From Verrucomicrobiaceae bacterium (lineage in GTDB: Bacteria; Verrucomicrobiota; Verrucomicrobiia; Verrucomicrobiales; Akkermansiaceae), in contig JAIXWR010000034.1 of NCBI GenBank assembly GCA_027491155.1, positions 158,881 to 222,880 of the forward strand: a stretch of DNA of 64,000 nt, written 5' to 3'. Position numbers and translations under genes: made by a program. Below the pieces are notes generated by a model, which did not search any database, was not told where the DNA came from, and saw only the letters and a program-made list of their open reading frames with translations. Position 1 is the first letter of the stretch, and every line of letters starts with the position of its first letter. Of this stretch, positions 44,842 through 53,501 are shown piece after piece.

Positions 44842-46542
44842 TCAGAGGTCCAGTTCCACCGACTTCAGCGCGATGTAGAGCGAGTTCGATCGCTCCAGCC
44901 GCGGCTGCAAGGCCGCCTTCTCCGAGGCGAGCCGGCGCCGGACTTCGAGCAGGCTGCTGGAATAGTCGCGGAACAGCAGGCGGATCGCCTCGCCATGGTC
45001 CGACTTCAGCCCCTCGGCAAAGGTCGCGCCGCCCGCAAGCAATCGGTCGCGGTATCCGACGGCGATTCTTCCGCGGGTGATCCACGCGATCACCGCGGCC
45101 AGCAGGAAAACCGCCAGCGCCGCCCCTAACAGCACGACCGCCGGCTGCTGCATCGAAAGCACGCCGCAGGTGCCGGCGGCGATCGCCAGCAGGAGTCCGA
45201 TCGCCGTGAAACCCTTCAGCGAGGCATTCCGCCGGCGCATCAGCGGATCGAGCACGCCGCGCACGCGGAGCCCGGCGAGCGCCTGCGGCACCGCTTTCTC
45301 CAGCCGCGCGACGAAGCGGTCGATCACTTCCTGCCGCGCTTCGCCCGCCACGGTGCAGGCCCCGGCATCGAAGCCCATGCGCTCCTTGACCCGCGGCCGC
45401 ACGCTTTCCCAGTGGTCCGAACAGGCGTCCACCAGCCGCGCCGCGTCGTCGCGCCCGAAAGCCGTCGCCACCTCCTGCATCCGCGCCGCGAAGGTCGCCT
45501 CGATCTCCGCCGCGGAGCCGTCGCCGGTGAACAGACGCCCCAGCGAGCGCCACCAGCCGAGCCGCGAGCGGAGCTGCCGCACCACCGAATCGACTTCCCC
45601 CCGGTAGAGCTCCAGCGCCGCGCCCAGCGCCTTGGGAGCCGCTTCCAGCGACCGGTCGCGCAGGCTTTCCATCTCGTGCTCGATGCCGGAAAGGAACCAG
45701 GCGTCGTCCTCCATCCCGCGGCGCTGGACGTCGAAGAGCGACTCCAGCCGGCGCAAGGTCCGGGCGGCATGGTGCCAGGCGTCGTGGAGCAACTGCCGGC
45801 GCTCCATCGACTCGCAGATCCGCTCGGAAATGAAATGCTCGAAGGCCGAGAACCGGCTGGCGCTCCAGAGTTCGGGGCTCACCGGGTCCGTCTGCTTCGC
45901 TTCGAAGGCGAGCTGCGCGGCCAGCGGGAAAATCGGCAGCACGTGGCCGACCCGCTTCACCGAAAGGTCGCGCATGTGGCCGAGGATGATCGGGATGTCC
46001 TGCGGCTGCTTGAGATCGATCCGCTGCACCACCAGCGCCGTGCGGGCCAGCGCTTCGGGCGAAAGTCGCGACACCGCGTCCCAGGTGGCGGCCGTCCAGG
46101 GGTTCTCCGCGGTGAAGGTCACCAGCACGATGTCGGCGTGCTCGAGGAAAGGCTCGAGGATCGCGGCATGGCCTCCATTCCTCGCATTGGTGCCCGGGCT
46201 GTCGAGCAGGTCGAAATTCCGCAGGTAATCCAGCGGCCGGCGGCACTCGATCAGCAGCGGCTCCACCGGCCGGTCGGACTCCTCGCCGTGGCGGTAAAGC
46301 CGGACTTCGGCGGTCAGCGGCACCGGTCCGGTGGGGCAAAGCTCCGCGCCGGCCAGCGCGTTGATCAGCGAGGACTTGCCGGCATTCACCTCGCCCAGCA
46401 CGGCGACCAGCACCGGTTGCCCGAGCACCGGCGCCGGGTGTTCGGCTTCCGGCTCCAGGCCGACTTCCCCGGCCAGCCCGCCGATCCAGTTCAGCAGCTC
46501 CGACAAGCGGTCGCGAACCGCGAAATAGCGTTCGCCCGGCAT
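44842..46542 (-). CDS. Dynamin-like GTPase
   Basis: A 566-residue GTPase. The P-loop is GEVNAGKSSL (residues about 50-59), G2 is a Thr in PLTAEV, G3 is DSPGTN and G4 is QRID. After the G domain comes a long helical bundle with FEHFISERICESMERRQLLH. Two membrane segments lie near residues 455-500 (KGFTAIGLLLAIAAGTCGVL and VLLGAALAVFLLAAVIAWIT), so it is membrane-inserted, unlike soluble bacterial dynamins. It belongs to the broad bacterial dynamin-like family and may shape or repair membranes; that is inference. The last gene of its strand segment, it ends 14 bases from the pseudokinase stop. Confidence 0.85.
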   Translation of the reverse strand: MPGERYFAVRDRLSELLNWIGGLAGEVGLEPEAEHPAPVLGQPVLVAVLGEVNAGKSSLINALAGAELCPTGPVPLTAEVRLYRHGEESDRPVEPLLIECRRPLDYLRNFDLLDSPGTNARNGGHAAILEPFLEHADIVLVTFTAENPWTAATWDAVSRLSPEALARTALVVQRIDLKQPQDIPIILGHMRDLSVKRVGHVLPIFPLAAQLAFEAKQTDPVSPELWSASRFSAFEHFISERICESMERRQLLHDAWHHAARTLRRLESLFDVQRRGMEDDAWFLSGIEHEMESLRDRSLEAAPKALGAALELYRGEVDSVVRQLRSRLGWWRSLGRLFTGDGSAAEIEATFAARMQEVATAFGRDDAARLVDACSDHWESVRPRVKERMGFDAGACTVAGEARQEVIDRFVARLEKAVPQALAGLRVRGVLDPLMRRRNASLKGFTAIGLLLAIAAGTCGVLSMQQPAVVLLGAALAVFLLAAVIAWITRGRIAVGYRDRLLAGGATFAEGLKSDHGEAIRLLFRDYSSSLLEVRRRLASEKAALQPRLERSNSLYIALKSVELDL

Positions 46543-46569
46543 CGTGGGTTCACAGGGCCTGGGCGCGCT

Positions 46570-47502
46570 TCACTGGCCGGATGCCACCGGACCGGGTGCC
46601 GCCTGGTTGCCCATAGCGAGAAGCTGCGACACGGTGACGAACTTGAAGCCCTTGCGCAGCAGCCCGTCGAGCGTCGCCGGCATGGCATCGACGGTGCTCG
46701 CGTGGAGGTCGTGGGCCAGCACGATCGCACCCGGCGTGGTGTTCGACAGGATGCGGGACGTCACCACCGAAGCGCCCGGGCGCTTCCAGTCGAGCGGGTC
46801 CACCGACCACATGATGGTCGGGTAGTTCAGCTCGCGGTGGATCCACTCGCGCTGTCGTTGCAGCAGGGCGCCGTAGGGCGGGCGCAAGGTCCGAGGCTGC
46901 ACCCCGGCGGCGCGCGCCACGGCGTCGCGGCACTTGGTCAGCTCCTCGCGCACCGTCGAGTCGCCCAGCTTGCTGAGGATCGGATGGCTGTAGGTGTGGT
47001 TGCCGATCTCGTGCCCCTCCGAAACCGTGCGGCGCAGGACGTTCGGATAGAGGTCCACGTTACGGCCGATGACGTAGAAGGTCGCCCGGATGTTCCGCTC
47101 GCGCAGCATGTCGAGCAGCCGCGGCGTGTTCTTCGGGTGCGGGCCGTCGTCGAAGGTGATCGCGACGTAGGGCTGCGACACCGCCACGCGGGAAAAGGTG
47201 ATCCCTGAACTCGCGCCGCCCGCCGGCAGGTTCATGTCGGGGTTGCGCGGCACCGGTCCCTGCACCCGGGGCGTGCGGTAGGTGGTGTTGGCCGCGGTAC
47301 GGGCCGGCGCCGAGGCGGGATCGACCGGAGCAGGACCGGCCGCCGGACCGTCGGGTTTGGCCGAGGAAATCATCGAGCAACTGCTGCCCAGCGAGGCGCT
47401 CAGCGCGATGAAGCCCCGCCGCGACAACTTCGGCAGCGCCGGCTCCCCCGTTTTGGAGGACGTGAGGACTTGGAAGCCGAAGGTCTCGAGCGGGTTTTTC
47501 AT
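46570..47502 (-). CDS. Polysaccharide deacetylase (NodB-type), exported
   Basis: A 310-residue NodB-family deacetylase. N-terminal LSRRGFIALSASLGSSC looks like a Tat or Sec lipoprotein signal with Cys near residue 42. A Pro/Ala-rich linker leads to the catalytic domain: TFDDGPHP (catalytic Asp and metal Asp), HTYSHP (two metal His), RPPYGA, WSVDPLDW and VLAHDLH. All five motifs are complete, so it should remove acetyl groups from a GlcNAc polymer, most likely peptidoglycan or an exopolysaccharide. Start ATG 47502 is preferred; the upstream open frame is not signal-like. Confidence 0.92.
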   Translation of the reverse strand: MKNPLETFGFQVLTSSKTGEPALPKLSRRGFIALSASLGSSCSMISSAKPDGPAAGPAPVDPASAPARTAANTTYRTPRVQGPVPRNPDMNLPAGGASSGITFSRVAVSQPYVAITFDDGPHPKNTPRLLDMLRERNIRATFYVIGRNVDLYPNVLRRTVSEGHEIGNHTYSHPILSKLGDSTVREELTKCRDAVARAAGVQPRTLRPPYGALLQRQREWIHRELNYPTIMWSVDPLDWKRPGASVVTSRILSNTTPGAIVLAHDLHASTVDAMPATLDGLLRKGFKFVTVSQLLAMGNQAAPGPVASGQ

Positions 47503-47581
47503 GGGAGGCTTGGGAATGGAAAAGTTTGCGGAGAGTAACGAGGGCCCGGCGCTTGTCACGCCTGCATTTCCAACAACTTGA

Positions 47582-48442
47582 TCACAAGAAACGCCGAAGC
47601 ATCGGCTCCAGCTTGCGGCGGGTCTCCTCCGGCCACAGCGCTTGCGGCGTCATGATCGCGCCGTCCAGCGACCGGTGCTCCGGCCAGCCCGCTTCCGCCG
47701 GAACCAGCGGCACCGCCCGGCCGATGATCCGCTTGGCCGCCGCCACGTTCGCGCTCAGGTGACCCATCACCGCTTCGGCCGTCACCGCCTCCTCCTCGAT
47801 CTTCCAGCAGTCGTAGTCGGTGATCATCGCCAGCGTCGCCAGCGCGATCTCCGCCTCCCGCGCCAGCTTGGCTTCGGGCAGGTTGGTCATGCCGATCACG
47901 TCAAAACCGAGCTTCCGGTTGGCCTCGCTCTCCGCCCGCGTCGAGAAAGCCGGGCCGTCCATGTTGACGTAGGTGCCGCCGTCGTGAACGCGGACCGCCT
48001 CCGGCTCCGCCGCGGCTTTCAGGATCGCCCGCAGCCCGGCGCTCACGGGATCGCCGAAGGACACGTGGCCGACGATCCCCCCGCCGAAGAACGTGTGGTG
48101 CTCGCGCCGGCTGGTGCGGTCGAAATATTGGTCCGGCAGCACGATGTCGCGCGGCCGGTATTCCTCCTTCAAGCTGCCCACCGCGGTGACGCAGATCAAA
48201 TAGCGGACCCCGACGCTGCGCAGCGCCCACAGGTTGGCGCGGTGGTTGATCTCGGTCGGCAGCAAGCGGTGGCCCCGCCCGTGGCGCGGCAGGAACCACA
48301 CCTCGCGCCCGCCCAGCGTTCCGCCGACCAGTGCGTCCGACGGATCGCCGAACGGCGTCGCGATCACCCGCTCCTCCGACTTCTCGAAGCCGTCGATTTC
48401 ATAAAGTCCGCTGCCCCCGATGATGCCGATCGCCGCTGCCAT
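47582..48442 (-). CDS. mtnP: S-methyl-5'-thioadenosine phosphorylase
   Basis: A 286-residue phosphorylase that splits methylthioadenosine to adenine and methylthioribose 1-phosphate in the methionine salvage pathway. It has IGIIGGSGLYEI at the N-terminus, LPRHGRGHRLLPTEINHRAN, a CVTAVGSLKEEYRPRDIVLP core and VNMDGPAFSTRAESE for substrate binding. Length is as expected for the hexameric/trimeric MTAP type. The MDGPxFSTRAES signature favours MTA phosphorylase rather than guanosine-specific PNP. No other mtn genes are near. The ATG at 48442 starts the conserved first strand. Confidence 0.93.
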   Translation of the reverse strand: MAAAIGIIGGSGLYEIDGFEKSEERVIATPFGDPSDALVGGTLGGREVWFLPRHGRGHRLLPTEINHRANLWALRSVGVRYLICVTAVGSLKEEYRPRDIVLPDQYFDRTSRREHHTFFGGGIVGHVSFGDPVSAGLRAILKAAAEPEAVRVHDGGTYVNMDGPAFSTRAESEANRKLGFDVIGMTNLPEAKLAREAEIALATLAMITDYDCWKIEEEAVTAEAVMGHLSANVAAAKRIIGRAVPLVPAEAGWPEHRSLDGAIMTPQALWPEETRRKLEPMLRRFL

Positions 48443-48498
48443 GGGCGGGGTCTAACTTCCCCGCCCCACGCCGTCGAGAGAGATGGCTCCGGAAAGCG

Positions 48499-50091
48499 TC
48501 AATCGCCACCCTTTCCTTCACGTTTTGACAGCACCTCCAGCATGTCCTTCCGGGTGCTTTCGTCCTGTTCCCGCGCGGCCGCGTCCTCGAGCAGCTTCCA
48601 GTCGGCGTCCGACATCTCGCGTTTCGCGAAAACGCGCGCGCTCCAGTAGCGAACCCTTTTCTCCTGGTCGCGCAGCCCCTGCCGGACGAAGGCAAGCCGC
48701 TCTTCCTCGGGAAAGGGGGCGGAACCGAGGAAGAAGTAAGCGGAATCGCGCACGGATCCCGACCGGCTACTTAGACCGTCCCGCAAGAGATCCGGGTAGC
48801 GCGGGTCGTCGTCGGGCACGAAGGCCAGCCAGTTGTGCAGATCGGTGAGCGCGCCACCCTCACCGTCGCGATAGGCCGCGCGGATCTTGTCGATGAACAG
48901 GGTGACATCCTCCGGCTGGCCAGCCTCGTGCAGCACCCACGCCGCGTAGTGGTCACCGTCCGCCGCGAACCGCTTGCGCACGATCGACAGTGCCTTCGGG
49001 TCGCGCACTCCCTGCTCCACCAGGATCGTCATCACCTGGCAGAGACCGTTGAAGTCCTCCTCCGGATCCTCCGCCTTCTGGAGAAACAGCCGCAGCAGTT
49101 CGGCTTTCAATGCGTCCGGCATGGCTTTTGCCTCCTCCCCGCGCACCGGCGGATCCTTGTAAAGCTCGGCCTGACTTTTCATCCAAGGCAGCCCGCCGGG
49201 AATCGCTTCACGCGAATCCCAGGCCGAGTCGTAGTATTCCCCGTCGAACCGGGCCAGCTTGTCCGCCGCGAAAGGCAAGGTCAGGCGTTCGGTCCAGCGG
49301 AATCCGTCCGCTTCCTTCGGATACTCCCAAATCCGCACCCCATCTTCCCGGATCTTTGTCGGAGCTCCGATCAAGGCGAGAACGTCACCCACGTCCGCGC
49401 CTTCCCCGAAACAACCCACCGCACCCTCCGGACCGTAGTCTGCCATCACCCGCTTCCGGCACTCGTTCTCCTGCCACTTGCCGGGACGCTTGAGTTCCAC
49501 CGACCGCGCGATCTTCCGGTAAACTTCCGGGTGGATCGGCGAATGGGTCCACTCGAACATCATCAGCCGCTCGCGGTCCCCGAGCACCTCCATCTTCTTC
49601 ATCACGCCGTCCTCGAGAAAACCGAAGCGATAGAACCTGCCGTCTCGCACAAGATATCGTTCATAGACGATCTCGCCGCAGAGACAGATACCATCGTCGA
49701 ACCACTCGGCCCCGTCCTTCAACATCAGCACGGTGAGCGTCTCCCCGCCCGCCGTCAGCCGGTAGGCCCGGGAGAACGATGTGTCCACGTCGGAAACCCG
49801 GTCGCCGTCCACCGGCACCGGTTCGTCGGTCTTCACCTCGACCGTGACCGACTCATGGTCGGGATAGAGGAATTTGACGCGCTCGTCCTCGAAAGTCTTC
49901 CACTTCGCGAATGAGCCGGTTCTCGCGATCTCCGCCACGACGCCCTTCGCCTGCTCCGCGGCGAAGCTTCCACCCTGATCCGCCTCCGGCGGCACGAAGG
50001 CACCGAGATCGGCCTCCGGGATCTCGGCAGCGGCGGTCGCCAGAAGCACCGCGAGATACGGGAGAAAACGGGGGAATCGGGTCGTTGTCAT
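48499..50091 (-). CDS. Secreted hypothetical protein with HEAT-like C-terminal part
   Basis: A 530-residue protein I do not recognise. It begins with a signal peptide (MTTTRFPRFLPYLAVLLATA). The first half contains beta-rich stretches with Trp and acidic residues (GRFYRFGFLEDGVMKKMEVL). The second half has helix-rich repeats resembling HEAT/PBS units, for example DPRYPDLLRDGLSSRSGSVR and EEERLAFVRQGLRDQEKRVR. No enzyme motif is visible. The start at 50091 is chosen because the signal peptide begins there; the longer open frame upstream has no hydrophobic lead. It is divergent from the VanW gene. Confidence 0.75.
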   Translation of the reverse strand: MTTTRFPRFLPYLAVLLATAAAEIPEADLGAFVPPEADQGGSFAAEQAKGVVAEIARTGSFAKWKTFEDERVKFLYPDHESVTVEVKTDEPVPVDGDRVSDVDTSFSRAYRLTAGGETLTVLMLKDGAEWFDDGICLCGEIVYERYLVRDGRFYRFGFLEDGVMKKMEVLGDRERLMMFEWTHSPIHPEVYRKIARSVELKRPGKWQENECRKRVMADYGPEGAVGCFGEGADVGDVLALIGAPTKIREDGVRIWEYPKEADGFRWTERLTLPFAADKLARFDGEYYDSAWDSREAIPGGLPWMKSQAELYKDPPVRGEEAKAMPDALKAELLRLFLQKAEDPEEDFNGLCQVMTILVEQGVRDPKALSIVRKRFAADGDHYAAWVLHEAGQPEDVTLFIDKIRAAYRDGEGGALTDLHNWLAFVPDDDPRYPDLLRDGLSSRSGSVRDSAYFFLGSAPFPEEERLAFVRQGLRDQEKRVRYWSARVFAKREMSDADWKLLEDAAAREQDESTRKDMLEVLSKREGKGGD

Positions 50092-50281
50092 TGCGTCAGG
50101 GAGGATGGGGTAGGCAGCGGACCGGACGGTCCCATCAACAATCACCCCTAATCCATCGACCCGAGTCCCGAATGGCAAGTTTTCAGAACACCGGAGCCCT
50201 TCCTTCACCAAGAATTCACGAAACGCATGAAGTTTCCCGAAGGCCACCACGTTATAGCCCCCAGCGCTTCCACGCGCTGCC

Positions 50282-52054
50282 ATGACCCACCCATCCGCTC
50301 CCGAGCGACACCTCCCCGGCCGGCTGCAAGCGCTGGTCTTCCACCTCAAAACCCGCGTGCTCCAACTGCGCCGCGGGCTCCGCGAGTTCACCACGCGCCC
50401 GCAGCGCCATCCCGCCGCCAGCCGGCAGGCCGACACGCCCGTCATCGCCGAAGTCCGCGCGCCGCTGTGGCGCGACCTTTCGCCCGAGGAATTCCCCCTC
50501 ACCGCCGGCAAGGTCGAGAACCTCCGCCAGGCTGCCCGCGCTTTCCATGGCGTGGAAATCCCCGCCGGCTCCGTGTTCAGCTTCTGGCGCCAGCTCGGCC
50601 GCACCACGAAGTCGAAAGGCTTCACCGCCGGCCGCGAACTCCGCGAAGGCTGCCTGGTCCCGGCGGTCGGCGGCGGGCTCTGCCAGCTCAGCGGGCTGCT
50701 GTATCAGGCCGCCTTGAAAGCCGGGCTCGAAGTCGTCGAACGCCACGCCCACTCGCGCGTCCTGCCCGGCTCCGCCGCGGAGCAGAACCTCGACGCCACC
50801 GTCTTCTGGAACTACGTCGACCTGCGCTTCCGCGGCGACCAGCCGTGGCGGATCGAGGTCGAACTCACCGCCGCCGACCTGGTCGTCCGCATCCGCTCGC
50901 CCCGCGCCGGGAAAGCCACTGCTGCACCGGAAACCGCCGCCGCCGCGCTACGTCCCGCCCCGTCCGGCGACTGCCTGACCTGCGGCATGATCGCCTGTTT
51001 CCGCCACCCCGCCGCCACCGCCGCCCATGCCCCGGCGATGGGGCATTCGGCCTTCCTGCTCGATGCCCGCTGGCCGGAATTCGACGCCTGGTGCCGCGGC
51101 CACTCGCGGGAAGGCGACCGCTGGTTGACCCCGCTCGACGGCCGCCGCTGGAACAAGCCGAACTACATGTGGTCGCCGCCGCCCGGCGTGAGAACCGGAC
51201 ACGCCACCCTTTCCACCCTGCTCCGCTCCTTCCGCCAGCGCCGGCTGCCCGCCCAGGGCGCGCTGCGCCAGCGCACGCTGTTAGAGAGCGAGGCCGCGCT
51301 GGCGCGGAGCTTCGCCGCGAAGCTCGATCCGCAGTGCCGCCACCTCGTCGTCTCGCAAAACCTGCTCCCTCACCTTTGGCAATCCGGCGCGCTCGGCGGC
51401 CGCAGCTTCGACGTCCTGATCCAGCGCTGGCCGATGGCCGAACTCCAGCGCCGGCTCGACCTCGCCAAGTCCGCCCACCCCGCCTCCACCACCCTCGCCG
51501 ACTTCCGCGCCGATCCCGACCTGCTCCGCGCCGAAACTGAAGCCCTCGCCGCCGCCGCGCGGCTGATCACCCCGCACCGCGACCTCGCCGCGCATTTCGG
51601 CGATCGCGCCTGGAAGATCGACTGGGACATGCCCGCCCCGCTCGAGCGCCAGCCTTCCACGCAGCCCACCGTCTTTTTCCCCGCCTCGCGCCTCGGTCGG
51701 AAAGGAGCCTTCGAGCTCGCCGCGGCGCTGAAGGAAGGCATCGGCGCCGAACTGAAATACCTCGGCCGCGCCAGTGAGGGCAGTGCCGATCCCTTCGCCG
51801 GCCTGCCCTGCTCGCCCGCCACCGCCGGCGATCTCGCCAGCGCCTGGGCGCTTGTCCTGCCTGCTTGGATCGAGCACCAGCCGCGGCTCGCCCTGCTCGC
51901 GCTGGCCAGCGGCATCCCGGTGGTCGCCACCCGCGCCTGCGGCTTGCCGGAGCACCCTCTGCTCCACGTGCTGCCCTCGCCCGATCCCGCCGCGCTGCGC
52001 ACCGTGTTGCGCGCCGTCCTCCAACCCGCCGCCCCCGCATGCGCCGCCTGCTGA
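50282..52054 (+). CDS. VanW-domain protein fused to a glycosyltransferase-like domain
   Basis: A 590-residue protein. Residues about 75-200 are a VanW domain: GVEIPAGSVFSFWRQLGRTT, ELREGCLVPAVGGGLCQLSG and ERHAHSRVLPGS. A short segment with CLTCGMIACFRHP carries three Cys and one His, a possible metal site. Residues about 340-590 resemble the second half of a family 4 glycosyltransferase (TVFFPASRLGRKGAFELAAA and RLALLALASGIPVVATRACG). VanW function is unknown but linked to the cell wall; fusion with a transferase-like part suggests envelope glycan assembly. The downstream L,D-transpeptidase overlaps by 16 bases. Confidence 0.83.
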   Translation: MTHPSAPERHLPGRLQALVFHLKTRVLQLRRGLREFTTRPQRHPAASRQADTPVIAEVRAPLWRDLSPEEFPLTAGKVENLRQAARAFHGVEIPAGSVFSFWRQLGRTTKSKGFTAGRELREGCLVPAVGGGLCQLSGLLYQAALKAGLEVVERHAHSRVLPGSAAEQNLDATVFWNYVDLRFRGDQPWRIEVELTAADLVVRIRSPRAGKATAAPETAAAALRPAPSGDCLTCGMIACFRHPAATAAHAPAMGHSAFLLDARWPEFDAWCRGHSREGDRWLTPLDGRRWNKPNYMWSPPPGVRTGHATLSTLLRSFRQRRLPAQGALRQRTLLESEAALARSFAAKLDPQCRHLVVSQNLLPHLWQSGALGGRSFDVLIQRWPMAELQRRLDLAKSAHPASTTLADFRADPDLLRAETEALAAAARLITPHRDLAAHFGDRAWKIDWDMPAPLERQPSTQPTVFFPASRLGRKGAFELAAALKEGIGAELKYLGRASEGSADPFAGLPCSPATAGDLASAWALVLPAWIEHQPRLALLALASGIPVVATRACGLPEHPLLHVLPSPDPAALRTVLRAVLQPAAPACAAC

Positions 52055-52803
52055 TCGCCACCGGCCTTCTCGCCGCGACCGGCTTCCTGCTTTGGACTTG
52101 CCCCGGGCAGCAGGATCCGGCGCAGGATCCCTTCGTGGTCGAAACCTGCGACTCCATGCCAGGCCCCGAGCGCGCCAAGGCCGCCGCCGCCCGCGTCCGC
52201 CCGGCCCTCGAGCGCGACCTCGCCGCCAAGGGCCTCCATTTCGGCGACCCGGTCTTCCTCCGCGCCTTCAAGGAGGAAAACGTGCTCGAACTCTGGGTCC
52301 TCAGGCGCGAAACGAAAAAGTACGAGCTCTTTCGTACTTGGGAGATCGCCGCCCAGTCCGGCAAACCCGGCCCCAAGCTCGCGGAAGGCGACCAACAGGT
52401 GCCGGAGGGCTTCTACTTCGTCCCCCGCTCCGGGATGAAGCCCGACAGCGTCTTCCACCTCGCCTTCAACATCGGCTACCCGAACGCCTACGACCGCCAC
52501 CACGGGCGGACCGGCAGCTTCATCATGATCCACGGCAACTGCATCTCGATCGGCTGCCTCGCCATGACCGACGGGAAGATCGAGGAAATCTACACCCTCT
52601 GCGACGCCGCCCTCGCCGGCGGACAGGAGTTCTTCCGCGTGCATTTCTTCCCCTTCCGCATGACGCCCGAACGGCTGGAGCGGGAAAAGGACCACGAGTG
52701 GTTCGACTTCTGGACCAACCTCAAGGAAGGCCACGACCACTTCGAACGGGAAAAGGTCCCGCCCGACGTCACCGTCGAGGACGGCCGCTACCGGTTCAAG
52801 TAG
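52039..52803 (+). CDS. Exported L,D-transpeptidase, YafK/YkuD type
   Basis: A 254-residue protein with an N-terminal hydrophobic signal (MRRLLIATGLLAATGFLLW). The catalytic core is FIMIHGNCISIGCLAM, the HxxxxxSxGC signature of the YkuD fold with the active Cys. The YafK-like LRRETKKYELFRTWEIA and VPEGFYFV segments precede it. These enzymes cleave or form bonds between peptidoglycan and lipoproteins or cross-link the wall; periplasmic. Its ATG overlaps the end of the VanW-fusion gene by 16 bases, indicating a shared operon. Its stop overlaps by 16 bases with a convergent minus-strand gene. Confidence 0.9.
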   Translation: MRRLLIATGLLAATGFLLWTCPGQQDPAQDPFVVETCDSMPGPERAKAAAARVRPALERDLAAKGLHFGDPVFLRAFKEENVLELWVLRRETKKYELFRTWEIAAQSGKPGPKLAEGDQQVPEGFYFVPRSGMKPDSVFHLAFNIGYPNAYDRHHGRTGSFIMIHGNCISIGCLAMTDGKIEEIYTLCDAALAGGQEFFRVHFFPFRMTPERLEREKDHEWFDFWTNLKEGHDHFEREKVPPDVTVEDGRYRFK

Positions 52804-53243
52804 CCGCCCGGCAGCGGATCGTCGAACAAGGCGCGCACGGTCGGCCGCTGGAGCACCAGGATCGTGAACACCCCGAGCGCCGTGCCGAGCGGGAAGCCGA
52901 CGCAGGCGATGCAGGCCATCACGAAGCAGAAGGTCCACCGCCGCCTCGCCGCGAGCCAGCGGGCGGTCAGGAACTGCAGCACGGCCATCGTCCACGCGAG
53001 CAGGATCACCAGCCCGCCCATGCCGATGAACAGCCAACCGAAAGCCGGCGGCGGTGGCGTTGAGGAAGGGGTTGAAGGGAAGCTCCCGGAAACCATCACG
53101 ATCCCGAACGCCACGTGCAGGATCGGGAGACACCCCGCCAGCGCCGTCATCCCGGCCATCACGTAGTAGAAAATCGAGAGCAGCTTCAAATGCTCCGCGT
53201 CTTCCAAAAGCTGCGGATGCGGCGGCGGACCGGGACTTTGCAC
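52788..53243 (-). CDS. Small membrane protein, four helices
   Basis: A 151-residue protein of unknown family with membrane segments near residues 22-42 (LLSIFYYVMAGMTALAGCLP), 44-60, 75-97 and 117-137, and the ending RPTVRALFDDPLPGGYLNR. Proteins with this layout, short helix bundle and DPLPGG tail, recur in this phylum but no function is assigned. The start is uncertain: GTG 53243 is chosen, TTG at 53255 is also possible. The open frame upstream runs through the tRNA-Arg and tmk genes and is a shadow. Confidence 0.6.
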   Translation of the reverse strand: MQSPGPPPHPQLLEDAEHLKLLSIFYYVMAGMTALAGCLPILHVAFGIVMVSGSFPSTPSSTPPPPAFGWLFIGMGGLVILLAWTMAVLQFLTARWLAARRRWTFCFVMACIACVGFPLGTALGVFTILVLQRPTVRALFDDPLPGGYLNR

Positions 53244-53339
53244 CCCGCCATCCAAGCCCCCCGCCCGCCCCTCCGCCAGACCTTTCCCGCCATCCGTTTT
53301 GACTTCCCCCGCCCGCCGCGCTAAACCCGTCCCGGCAAA

Positions 53340-53413
53340 GCACCCGTAGCTCAGCTGGATAGAGCACCCGCCTTCTAAGCGGACGGTCACTGGTTCGAAT
53401 CCAGTCGGGTGTG
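53340..53413 (+). tRNA. tRNA-Arg (anticodon TCT)
   Basis: A full cloverleaf: acceptor GCACCCG/CGGGTGT with a G-T first pair, D arm with GCTCAGCTGGATAGAGC, anticodon loop CTTCTAA giving TCT, a short variable loop and T arm ACTGGTTCGAATCCAGT. The discriminator base is G. The 3' CCA is not encoded. A copy of its 3' end lies 74 bases downstream. Confidence 0.95.
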
Positions 53414-53490
53414 CTTCACACCATTGTAAAGACGGTCCGGAGGACGCACACCGGATGGACCGACGGAGGTCAATCCAGTCGGGTGTGCTT
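53398..53490 (+). repeat. Duplicated tRNA-Arg 3' end (direct repeat)
   Basis: The 19-base tRNA end AATCCAGTCGGGTGTGCTT (53398-53416) recurs exactly at 53472-53490, with an offset of 74 bases, the length of the tRNA itself. This looks like an attachment-site duplication left by an integrated element or a decayed tandem tRNA copy. The intervening 55 bases have a CGGTCC/GGACCG palindrome but no gene. Confidence 0.85.
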
Positions 53491-53501
53491 TTAACTTCCT
53501 G

